Counted from the first letter of the stretch, positions 1 to 5,600 are shown. The stretch is DNA of 6,205 bases from a bacterium (GCA_030019105.1 JASEGY010000223.1:1-6205); one strand, 5' to 3'. The notes: a model not told the origin generated them from the sequence alone. Program-made: numbers and translations.

Positions 1-49
1 GCAATCTGCAATCCAAAATTGGTTTGGTTGCGGCCAGAGGCCGCGCTAA
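1..49. repeat. Hairpin-bearing, repeat-like intergenic stretch at the window edge
   Basis: Positions 30-35 (GCGGCC) and 39-44 (GGCCGC) form a perfect 6 bp stem with a 3-base AGA loop. The stretch before it is AT-rich and simple, with the pattern AATCTGCAATCC. The Mod reading frame is closed here by TAA at 47-49 and resumes recognisable Mod sequence directly after it. This is what one expects if a dispersed repeat or element end has landed in the gene. Calling it an interspersed repeat is inference; only one end is in the window and no second copy is visible. Confidence 0.35.
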
Positions 50-556
50 GATTATGAAGTTGCTACTCCAAGCGGTAGGATTGTTAAACCACCTAAAAGT
101 AGATGCTGGCGAACTTCGAAAGAAAAATTTCAGGAATTAGTTGTGGATAATAGAATTTGGTTTGGTCCTGATGGAAATGGTGTGCCTGCTATAAAACGTT
201 TTTTATCTGAAGTAAAGCAAGGCACCACCCCTCTTACGATTTGGCATTATAAAGAAGTCGGTCATAATCAAGATGCAAGGAAAGAAATCTTATCTTTATT
301 TAATGATGTTCCCGATGATTTTTCCACTCCCAAACCCGAACGTCTCCTCCATCGCATAGTCCATATTGGTTCCAACGAAGGCGACATCGTCCTCGACTTT
401 TTCTCCGGTTCCGGTACTACAGCGGCAGTAGCTCGTAAAATGGGTCGACAATTCATCGCCGTGGAACAAATGGATTATGTAGATACCATCACTGTTGAAC
501 GTCTAAAAAAGGTCATCGGCAAAAAAGTCAAAAAAGACGGCAATCTACGTGACTAA
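50..556 (+). pseudogene. mod: Type III restriction-modification Mod methyltransferase, 5'-truncated fragment
   Basis: This is the C-terminal part of a beta-class DNA amino-methyltransferase (Mod subunit of type III systems), which transfers a methyl group from AdoMet to adenine. Recognisable Mod sequence starts at 50 (DYEVATPSGR, then KPP and RCW motifs), well before the first possible start codon (GTG at 143, 137 codons to the TAA). The AdoMet-binding motif I, DFFSGSGTT, lies at about 395-421, followed by VEQMDY and TVERLKKVIG. In this class the catalytic DPPY motif lies N-terminal to motif I; it is not in the window. The frame is blocked by TAA at 47-49. The end also looks short: family members usually run on past the KKVIG region to a GGGSF-type segment that is absent. 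No res gene follows. It is most likely a dead fragment; a 137-residue product from the GTG could not methylate alone. Confidence 0.85.
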
Positions 557-697
557 CAAAAACGCCTAAAGTTTTGGCCCTGACTCGAAGAAATCCGAGC
601 CCCATCGGCTCGCCGACAAGCGATGCTACGCAATCCGCAGAAGCATCTGACTGAAATCCTGCAAAGGTGGCGTGATCCATGACTTTAGGTAATGTTG
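557..697. other. GC-richer structured block between Mod and transposase remnants, possible small inverted-repeat element
   Basis: The composition changes sharply here compared with both flanks. CCTAAAGT at 565-572 and ACTTTAGG at 682-689 are perfect 8 bp inverted repeats 125 bp apart. Inside are two short hairpins: CGAGCC/GGCTCG near 596-612, and GATGCT/AGCATC near 622-647. On the + strand one frame is open from about 586 to 682 and reads LEEIRAPSARRQ, then NPQKHLTEILQRWRDP, which looks like real protein sequence but which I do not recognise. No clear target duplication flanks the inverted repeats. It could be a miniature element or the remnant of a gene downstream of mod. Confidence 0.3.
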
Positions 698-1647
698 TTA
701 ATCACGGAGTTTCTTTTTGAGTTTGAGAAGTTCTTTGCGTTCTTTTGGACTGAGCTTCTTATAGTCTTTCAGTGAGAGGCGAATTTTACCGATATTGGTT
801 CTTACCAGTTTATAGATATGTCGTGTGGCATGGACAAAATCAGTCAGGCGAATAAGGCTGAGTTGTATAGCAATTTGTGCATAAGCGGGTAAAAAGTCGC
901 CAAGCAAAAAGATGGGGCAAAAGGAGACGCCGATACACTGACGCACAAGGCCTTTGATAGAAGAGGAGGATTTTTTGACACAGGCAAGACCTCTTATAAG
1001 TCCATATTCACAGATAACCAAACCGAGGGAAACAGATTTATAGAAGATTTTAGGAAAGGTTTCGTCAATGATAGCCACTATGGCCTTTTTCGTTGCCTTA
1101 CACCGTGACAATTTTTTCATTTTATCTGCGGCTTTTTGGCCGATAGTGTTGGTGAATTTGGAAAGATAGCCCAAAGAAGAGTTAATGCCAAAGGCAAAGC
1201 CAACGATTCTATGTATGCTTTGCAATGATAGGCCTTCTTTGAAACGTAGAAGACAGATGAACTTGTTAATAAAGAGTTTTACAGAGGCCCTGATGTTCTT
1301 TAGAGCGATATGTTCCTCAGAAAGGATTGAAGCGCCACAATCCGGGTAAATAAATCGCTGAACAGATTCAGTATCGTTGATCAGAGATGGAATGAATTTT
1401 TTGAGAAGTCTTTTGGCCCAGTTTACAAGAGTTAACTTTCCGTTTTTGGAGATATGTGTACAACCGCAGGAGGGACAGGAAGAGGCAGATTTTAATTTGC
1501 GAAAGAATTCTATGACAACGGGTATTTTTTTGGAGTAAGCCAAACCAGAAAAGGGAGAAGGTGCTGGAACATATTGTATTTCCTGTAGATAATATCTTCA
1601 GAGATGTTATATTTGGAAGCAATGGTTTTAACATTAGAAAGCTATAG

Positions 1648-1885
1648 CGCTCAGTAAAATTGAGCCGGGTATGCTCAGATAAATTGAGCCACTAATAAAT
1701 TTTACTAAATGTGCTATGCTCAGGTAAATTGAACAAGTTCATACGTATGAACTTTTGTAAGTACCCACAGGTGCTACACTTCCTACTTGGACTACTACTA
1801 CTTGGAAAGTAAAAAAACTTTACAGGAACTTCTGGATAAGTGGCTCAATTTAAGTGAGCAAAAGTGGCTCAATTTATCTGAGCGG
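1648..1885. mobile_element. Ends-only (miniature) element with tandem inverted repeats of IS21-like design
   Basis: An 18 bp unit, consensus GCTCAGATAAATTGAGCC, occurs at the left at 1649-1666 and 1673-1690 (period 24), with a weaker third copy at 1718-1735. The inverse occurs at the right at 1842-1859 and 1866-1883 (period again 24). GCTCAGATAAATTGAGCCAC at 1673-1692 is the perfect reverse complement of 1864-1883. TATAG flanks both sides (1643-1647 and 1886-1890), consistent with a 5 bp target duplication, although the target CTATAG is itself palindromic. Removing the insert rejoins the transposase start (GEFY) to its downstream part. No istA/istB-like gene is present. Multiple terminal transposase-binding repeats are known for the IS21 family, so it is probably a non-autonomous relative; the family call is inference. 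Confidence 0.7.
1735..1754. repeat. Perfect 20 bp palindrome inside the ends-only element
   Basis: AAGTTCATACGTATGAACTT is fully self-complementary. It lies directly after the third left-end repeat unit (1718-1735). A palindrome this long with no loop suits a dimeric protein-binding site or a replication/recombination signal rather than a terminator, since no T-run follows. What it does is not shown by the sequence. Confidence 0.6.
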
Positions 1886-1940
1886 TATAGAACTCGCCAA
1901 GAGCTTTAGCTTGAATATCGATGGGAATATTTTTGTACAT

Positions 1941-2242
1941 AATGACCTCTTAAATCATGTCGTAATTATCGCTAAGAGTTAGATAGGCCTCTCAATTCTT
2001 ATATCGTCAAAAGGGCAGAAAACTTTTAATAAATAGTGAACAGTTGAGGAGATTAGGAGAAGTTACCTTCCGGTTTTTTTTGGAAACGAGGAAGGGATGA
2101 GAACCACAAAAGAGGTTGTGGGGGTGGCTATCAAATCTTGTGAGTGACATTAGGAAGGCAGATATATTTGCGGGGAAGGCAAGACGAGAAAAGTAGTTTT
2201 GTAGAGAAAAAATGGTATGATGATGCTATGGCCGATAATGAA
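1941..2242. other. Gene-free stretch upstream of the transposase remnant and beyond the regulator remnant
   Basis: I see no convincing gene here on either strand. It should contain the promoter of the decayed transposase (transcribed leftwards from 1940); the sequence shows only loose -35/-10-like words. Two small inverted repeats are present: CCTTCC/GGAAGG at 2066-2071 and 2090-2095, enclosing a run of eight Ts, and CCACAA/TTGTGG at 2104-2109 and 2116-2121 with a six-base loop. Neither is followed by a T-run on either strand, so neither is a persuasive intrinsic terminator. Confidence 0.5.
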
Positions 2243-2375
2243 CTAACCGCAAGGTTTCACAGAAAATTGGACTGTTATGAACCGTCCCCAAGATTCTTCA
2301 AAAAGATTAGAATATCTATCTTTTATAGTGTCAACCCGCCTTTTTAGGGTAAAACGGTGATTGTAGCCTAATATC

Positions 2376-2573
2376 CAGACCTCGTGCTTTCATATCTGGA
2401 ATAAGGGCAATTTCTGGACAGTCTTGATTGACAATAAGCAAGCATAGTATACAGATTTATAATAAAGTAGTCTAATGATTAGGGATTGACGGATGCGGCT
2501 GTCCAATTATTACACAACTTTCTGTGGCCAAAAGACTTATTGTCGATTTGGTGAGGGCAAAACACGAGGTCTG
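2376..2573. mobile_element. 198 bp miniature inverted-repeat element with a 6 bp target duplication
   Basis: The ends are CAGACCTCGTGCTTT (2376-2390) and the inverse of CAGACCTCGTGTTTT (2559-2573), 14 of 15 matching. AATATC flanks it at 2370-2375 and 2574-2579. Further nested inverted repeats, GACAATAAG/CTTATTGTC (2430-2438, 2536-2544) and GGACAG/CTGTCC (2416-2421, 2499-2504), make it a foldback structure. It contains no credible gene. It sits in the Fis helix-turn-helix of the regulator; excision restores AWKILGYNHRF. Insert plus duplication is 204 bp, a multiple of three, but a stop within it ends the frame after 12 foreign residues. Confidence 0.88.
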
Positions 2574-3350
2574 AATATCTTCCATGCCTCTGTTTTTTTG
2601 CCTCCGGCCATCTTCAAGGCCTGCTCAATGTAGGCCAGCTCCAGTCTGGCCAGTTCCTCATCAATGTCTATCCCTTGCTTTGCAATTTCAACGCTCATTT
2701 TTCCTGAAGCTGCCGCTTTGCCTGTGCGTATCTCATAAGATAGACCATCGGGCATAATCTCCTGGTGGTTGTAATCATGGGCAAAGAGAACCGCCCTTTC
2801 TATGGACAGCTTGAGCTCCCGCACATTCCCAGGCCAATCGTAAGACAGGAGCAGGCCCATGGCTTCATCTGACACCCTTTCAATGCTTGTTCTCCCATCT
2901 TCTTTAAGATGCCGCAAAAAATGTTTACAGAGAAGAGGAATATCATCCCTGCGGCTTGAAAGTAAAGGAAGATGTATCTCTTCCCCCTTCAAGCGAAAAT
3001 ACAGGTCTTCTCGAAATGCTCCATCTGCTACGGCCTTTTCCAAATCTTTATTTGTTGCGGCCACCAGTTGAATGTCTATCTTGATCTTTCTGTTTCCACC
3101 CAGGCGGGCAATCTCCTTTTCCTCTAAGGCCCGAAGCAGCTTGATCTGGATTTCCGAATCCAAATCACCAATCTCATCTAAAAAGAGTATCCCTTTATCT
3201 GCTTCCTCTCTAATCCAGCCTTCTCTAATACATTCCTTATGCTTTTTCTAATCTCCTGGATATTAACCCTTGTCTTCTGGATGAAATCAGCGGCCCCAAG
3301 CCTCATTGCCTCTACCGCCAAGTCAATGTCACCGTAGGCGGTAATCATTA

Positions 3351-3500
3351 GGGTGCAGATACTCTCTGCTACCATCAACAAATCTGCCCTATTTACCCCC
3401 AAATTTCTGCAAATAAACAGGGTAATTTAGCACAAATCGCCCTGTTTGAAACCCGTTTTACCCCAAATGCTTGGGTCAGTAGCGGAGAGTAACTGCACCC
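3351..3500. mobile_element. 150 bp miniature inverted-repeat element with a 9 bp target duplication
   Basis: The two ends share a 22 bp inverted repeat with two mismatches, beginning GGGTGCAG (3351-3372 and 3479-3500). TAATCATTA flanks it perfectly at 3342-3350 and 3501-3509. An inner inverted repeat, AAACAGGG/CCCTGTTT, lies at 3415-3422 and 3440-3447. There is no gene inside. It lies in the receiver domain between VIM and ITAYGD; removal of the element and one duplication copy restores PVIMITAYGDID. A 9 bp duplication and ends of this length would suit the IS1 family among others, but that is only a suggestion. Confidence 0.92.
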
Positions 3501-3714
3501 TAATCATTATTACAGGCAGATGGGGATAATCTCCCTGGATTTCTTTCAAGAGATCAATTCCTTCTTTATTTTGAAGATCGTTCTCGTCCAGGCGGAGATC
3601 GAGTAAGAGCAAATCAAAGCCGGAAGGGAGAAGATTTCTTGCATCCTTGCCTGACGAGGCAGTAGTGATAAAAAATCCCTCTTCAGGGCATTCTTGAGGG
3701 ATTGGAGGTATTCT

Positions 3715-3912
3715 GGTAGCACCCCAATCAATCGTGGAGTTAATTTTCGACTGAAAGTCACCTCTGAAAAATCGCTGGATGGCTAATAAATTATGATACT
3801 TAGCTGGGCTTTAGCCAAGGGCTGAGCACTCTCGACTCTTTCAAGCAGAGATCTACATTTTTCTCCAAAATTTGCTGTTTGGGTGTGCTCCACGATTGAT
3901 TGTGGAGCTACC
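3715..3912. mobile_element. 198 bp miniature inverted-repeat element with an 8 bp target duplication
   Basis: The ends carry a 25 bp inverted repeat with two mismatches, beginning GGTAGC (3715-3739 and 3888-3912). The right end also forms its own hairpin from GCTCCAC and GTGGAGC. GGTATTCT flanks it at 3707-3714 and 3913-3920. No gene is visible inside. It lies near the N-terminus of the regulator's receiver and stops the frame at once (KEYR then TAG). Excision restores DDDKEYLQSLKNAL, which matches the intact neighbouring receiver (DDLPDYLQSLKNVL). Its ends are unlike those of the other two elements in this gene. Confidence 0.92.
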
Positions 3913-3962
3913 GGTATTCTTTATCATCATCGACTATCAGGATATTGGGCGTATCTTTCATC

Positions 3963-4172
3963 TTAGCACCTTGTCGGCTCCGGAACAGGAAGGTTATCTT
4001 CCACACAGATTTCTAAATAGCCGGTAATAGCTTCCTTTGCATTTCTAAGTGCCTCCTCAGAAGATGCCCCTCCAGTAAAAATAGCCGGAACATCCGGCAC
4101 TCTTGCACAGAAGCAACCTGGTTCTTCCGGATCAGGAAAGATATCGATTTCATATTCTTTTACTTCGTCCAT
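3963..4172 (-). CDS. HicB-like solitary antitoxin-family protein
   Basis: This is a 69-residue protein of the HicB/DUF1902-like type, a small beta-alpha-beta fold that in classical systems binds and blocks the HicA mRNA interferase. YEIDIFPDPEEPGCFCARVPD followed by a TGGASSEEALRNAKEAI helix is the family signature. The ATG at 4170-4172 is preferred because GAAAGGA lies seven bases upstream and the family normally starts just before this strand; a longer in-frame start at 4196 would overlap the receiver gene. It begins 4 bp after the receiver stop and ends one base before the regulator pseudogene's ATG, so it belongs to the same transcript. No hicA-like gene (about 60 residues with a conserved histidine) is present on either side. 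There is no C-terminal DNA-binding domain. Solitary copies are common, so its role here is unknown. Confidence 0.85.
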   Translation of the reverse strand: MDEVKEYEIDIFPDPEEPGCFCARVPDVPAIFTGGASSEEALRNAKEAITGYLEICVEDNLPVPEPTRC

Positions 4173-4176
4173 AGTC

Positions 4177-4557
4177 TTATCCTTTCTCAAGCACATCTTT
4201 TAAAGTACTCTTTAACTCCAGGATGTTTATCGGCTTCTTCAAGAATTTAGCTACTCCAAGGTTCACGGCATCAACGGCCATATCAAAGTCCCGGTAGACA
4301 CTCATCAACACCACCGGAATATCAGGAAAATTCTTTTTCGTCCATTCGAGCAGGCGGATGCCGTCCTTATTGTCCGGGTCATCTTCATCAAGCCTGATGT
4401 CTGAGAGAAGAAGGTCAATCTCAGAAGAGAGTCCCTCCTTTGCCTCTGAAAATGAAGTGGCGGTGACAACATCAAACTCGCTTACCAGGACATTCTTTAA
4501 GGACTGAAGATAATCAGGCAAATCATCGACTATAAGTATCTTGCAAAGTTCACTCAT
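4177..4557 (-). CDS. Stand-alone response-regulator receiver protein
   Basis: A 126-residue protein consisting only of a CheY-like receiver domain, which accepts phosphate from a sensor kinase. All key residues are present: acidic pair D11/D12, phospho-acceptor D53 (LLLSDIRLDE), S86 in place of the switch T/S (VVLMSVYRD), and K108 followed by proline (FLKKP). There is no output domain. The start ATG (4555-4557) has AGAGGA about 6 bases upstream, inside the end of the HEPN gene, whose stop is two bases away. It is a paralogue of the receiver in the downstream regulator pseudogene: DYLQSLKN and RLDE..D..NK.GI.LL are shared, and D53, residue 86 and K108 fall at identical positions. No histidine kinase gene is in the window. 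It may work by protein-protein contact, as CheY or Spo0F do; its partner is unknown. Confidence 0.93.
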   Translation of the reverse strand: MSELCKILIVDDLPDYLQSLKNVLVSEFDVVTATSFSEAKEGLSSEIDLLLSDIRLDEDDPDNKDGIRLLEWTKKNFPDIPVVLMSVYRDFDMAVDAVNLGVAKFLKKPINILELKSTLKDVLEKG

Positions 4558-4559
4558 AA

Positions 4560-5033
4560 TTATTCCTCTCTTTTTTCCTCGCCATCTTCCTCCGTCTCCC
4601 CAACCTGATACTGTTTCCTTAAATATTCGCTAACAGTGTTAAAGACATACTTAGCCTTAGCCAATGCCTCAACAGCATCTTCCCTGGCATAGCTTTTGCT
4701 GGGCATCCAGATTGGCAAATCTGTTCGCCGAAAAAGTGGGTATTCAGTCTTAGTCCCTTCCCTTTCAAGAGTCTGTACCACTCGCTTTATCTTAATAGAC
4801 TCTTCCCAATCCTGATAAGCGATAAAGAAGTCTTCAGAGACAACATGTTCCGTGGTGATGATAATATCCTTCATTACTAAGGCCGCTTTCAAGGTTTTCT
4901 CGACTGCATGTTGAGAACTGGAAATAGACCGGCTGTAAACATCTCCATCCAGTAAGAGCTTAGCAGAAGTTATATCCTCTTCAGCTTCAGTTAGAAGGGC
5001 AATAGCAATGTCTTTATGCTTCAACAAGTTCAT
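4560..5033 (-). CDS. HEPN-domain protein, partner of the MNT nucleotidyltransferase
   Basis: A 157-residue, mostly helical HEPN protein. Members of MNT/HEPN pairs are often RNase toxins or RNA-binding partners. The helix ALLTEAEEDITSAKLLLDG, then YSRSISSSQHAVEKTLKAAL, then REDAVEALAKAKYVFNTVSEYL are typical of the family. R35 and H42 give an Rx6H spacing, at the long edge of the Rx4-6H ribonuclease motif. The RxxxxHxY form of HepT toxins, whose tyrosine is adenylylated, is not present (H42-A-V). The C-terminus is strongly acidic (ETEEDGEEKREE). The ATG at 5031-5033 is chosen: GGGAGG lies just upstream, and it gives the 20 bp overlap with the MNT gene that is usual for such pairs. A TTG 60 bases further upstream is open but less likely. 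The stop is 2 bp before the receiver gene. Confidence 0.88.
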   Translation of the reverse strand: MNLLKHKDIAIALLTEAEEDITSAKLLLDGDVYSRSISSSQHAVEKTLKAALVMKDIIITTEHVVSEDFFIAYQDWEESIKIKRVVQTLEREGTKTEYPLFRRTDLPIWMPSKSYAREDAVEALAKAKYVFNTVSEYLRKQYQVGETEEDGEEKREE

Positions 5034-5481
5034 GAACCTCCCAGACGCCTTCTCTAATCTTTTTTGCTTGACGGAGTCTAAGATTGACAACAAACTCCTT
5101 CATTAAAGAGCTAAAGAATTGTCCTCGATCATATAGGACCTGGTTGTTGTCGTATATCTCTAACATTAAAGGGGCGATATTCTCAACAGAGAATAAGAGG
5201 TCTTCAGGGGAAACAAGCACCAACTCCACATGTCTGCCACAATTGAAGTCTATATCAAGAACAATCTTATCCCTGTCCCGCCAGTTATCCGGCAAGCCTT
5301 CTGCCACGACTAATAAGTCAATGTCAGAAAATCTATGACTTCTTCCATTAACCAGAGAGCCAAACAGAACAATAGAGATTAATCTCGTCCCAAATTTCTC
5401 CTTTAGAATCCCAATAATACTTTCAATTGTTGGTTTGATTCCCAAACTTTCGCCTTTTTCAATGCGCTCTTTTGTAATCAT
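5014..5481 (-). CDS. MNT-type minimal nucleotidyltransferase
   Basis: A 155-residue protein of the DNA polymerase beta-like nucleotidyltransferase superfamily. In MNT/HEPN toxin-antitoxin modules this partner can neutralise the HEPN protein, in the studied MntA/HepT case by adding AMP. The active-site pattern GSx10DxD is complete: G41-S42 (LFGSLVNGRSH) and D53-I-D55 (FSDIDLLVV); a third acidic residue is probably E86 (HVELVLVSPED). The start is ATG 5479-5481; AAGGGA lies 14-15 bases upstream, so translation initiation may be weak. Its last 20 bases overlap the HEPN start. The 3' end (encoding KKIREGVWEVHELVEA) is repeated in degraded form at 5515-5590, just upstream of this gene. It looks intact and functional by sequence. 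Confidence 0.92.
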   Translation of the reverse strand: MITKERIEKGESLGIKPTIESIIGILKEKFGTRLISIVLFGSLVNGRSHRFSDIDLLVVAEGLPDNWRDRDKIVLDIDFNCGRHVELVLVSPEDLLFSVENIAPLMLEIYDNNQVLYDRGQFFSSLMKEFVVNLRLRQAKKIREGVWEVHELVEA

Positions 5482-5498
5482 TTTTGCGATTTATCCCT

Positions 5499-5590
5499 TT
5501 ACTTATTCACCAAAGTTGGAAGGGCAACAGCAATGTCTTTATGCTTCAATAAGTTTACGAAGAACCTCCCAGGCGCCTTCTCTAATCTTT
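5499..5590 (-). pseudogene. Relic of a second MNT/HEPN junction
   Basis: Positions 5515-5590 are a diverged direct copy of 4990-5062, with one 3-base indel and about ten substitutions. Read on the minus strand it encodes both halves of an MNT/HEPN overlap. One frame gives KIREGAWEVLRKLIEA and a stop, matching the MNT C-terminus KIREGVWEVHELVEA. The shifted frame gives NLLKHKDIAVAL, matching the HEPN N-terminus NLLKHKDIAIAL, but GTA replaces the ATG and the frame ends in TAA at 5499-5501. The bodies of both genes are missing. It is flanked directly by the DUF4926 gene and by the leader of the living MNT gene. This implies that two tandem MNT/HEPN pairs once stood here and one was deleted down to its junction. 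Confidence 0.85.
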
Positions 5591-5600
5591 GATTGGGGGC

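Larger units (their letters stand above)
698..1940 (-). pseudogene. Zinc-ribbon DDE-type transposase, decayed and interrupted
   Basis: The start is ATG at 1938-1940, with a good ribosome-binding site (AAGAGGT, 4 bases upstream), and opens MYKNIPIDIQAKALGEFY. The gene is then cut by a 235-240 bp element. Beyond it, another frame gives a helix-turn-helix-like stretch (VKTIASKYNISEDIIYRKYN, about 1570-1632), and a third frame stays open for 281 codons from 1543 to the stop at 698. Numbering from that point, it has CPSC (C23, C26), a second zinc-ribbon pair in which one cysteine is replaced (Y66-PD-C69), an IDET aspartate (D160) and LLGDFLPAY (D216). These suit the first two catalytic residues of an RNase H-like DDE transposase; I see no third acidic residue, so the C-terminus is probably missing. 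At least two frameshifts, the insertion and the cysteine loss make it non-functional. The family could not be named with confidence. Confidence 0.7.
2243..3961 (-). pseudogene. NtrC-type sigma-54 response regulator, broken by three insertions, a frameshift and a deletion
   Basis: The gene starts at ATG 3959-3961, one base after the hicB-like stop, with AAGGTG as ribosome-binding site, and ends at TAG 2243-2245. When pieced together it reads: receiver (NILIVDDDKEY; phospho-acceptor D53 in LLDLRLDE; T86 in MITAYGD; K108), linker (VLEKAGLE), C-terminal half of a sigma-54 AAA+ domain (ADKGILFLDEIGDLD Walker B, VAATNKDL, FREDLYFRL, YDWPGNVREL), then a Fis-type helix-turn-helix (AGGKKTEAW, WKILGYN, FTLKRRV). 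Defects: insertions at 3715-3912, 3351-3500 and 2376-2573; one base missing from an A-run at 3670-3675 (+ strand), which breaks KRDF/FITTASS; and a deletion at about 3202-3212 that joins the linker to the Walker B region out of frame. That deletion removed roughly 100 residues by family comparison, including Walker A and the GAFTGA loop. The AAA+ remnant alone stays open for about 208 codons. It cannot hydrolyse ATP or activate sigma-54 polymerase. Confidence 0.93.

Noticed and set aside
1368..1634. 88-codon open frame on the - strand at the transposase start
   Set aside because: It lacks the helix-turn-helix and zinc-ribbon motifs that lie in the other two frames, so it is an out-of-frame reading of the decayed gene.
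1649..1883. Repeated 18 bp units resembling a CRISPR array
   Set aside because: The units occur as inverted pairs at two ends, with six-base spacers and a non-repetitive middle; this is the design of transposon ends.
2104..2121. CCACAA/TTGTGG hairpin as an intrinsic terminator
   Set aside because: The stem is only 6 bp and no T-run follows on either strand.
2144..2347. 67-codon open frame on the + strand
   Set aside because: It lies opposite the reconstructed Fis-domain end of the regulator pseudogene, and its sequence has no family resemblance.
2473..2481. A second TAATGATTA followed by AGGG, like the border of the 150 bp element
   Set aside because: Only about 12 bases match, the element ends do not follow, and it lies inside the other miniature element; probably chance or simply a similar target word.
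2859..3071. 70-codon open frame on the + strand
   Set aside because: It is antisense to the well-supported AAA+ remnant.
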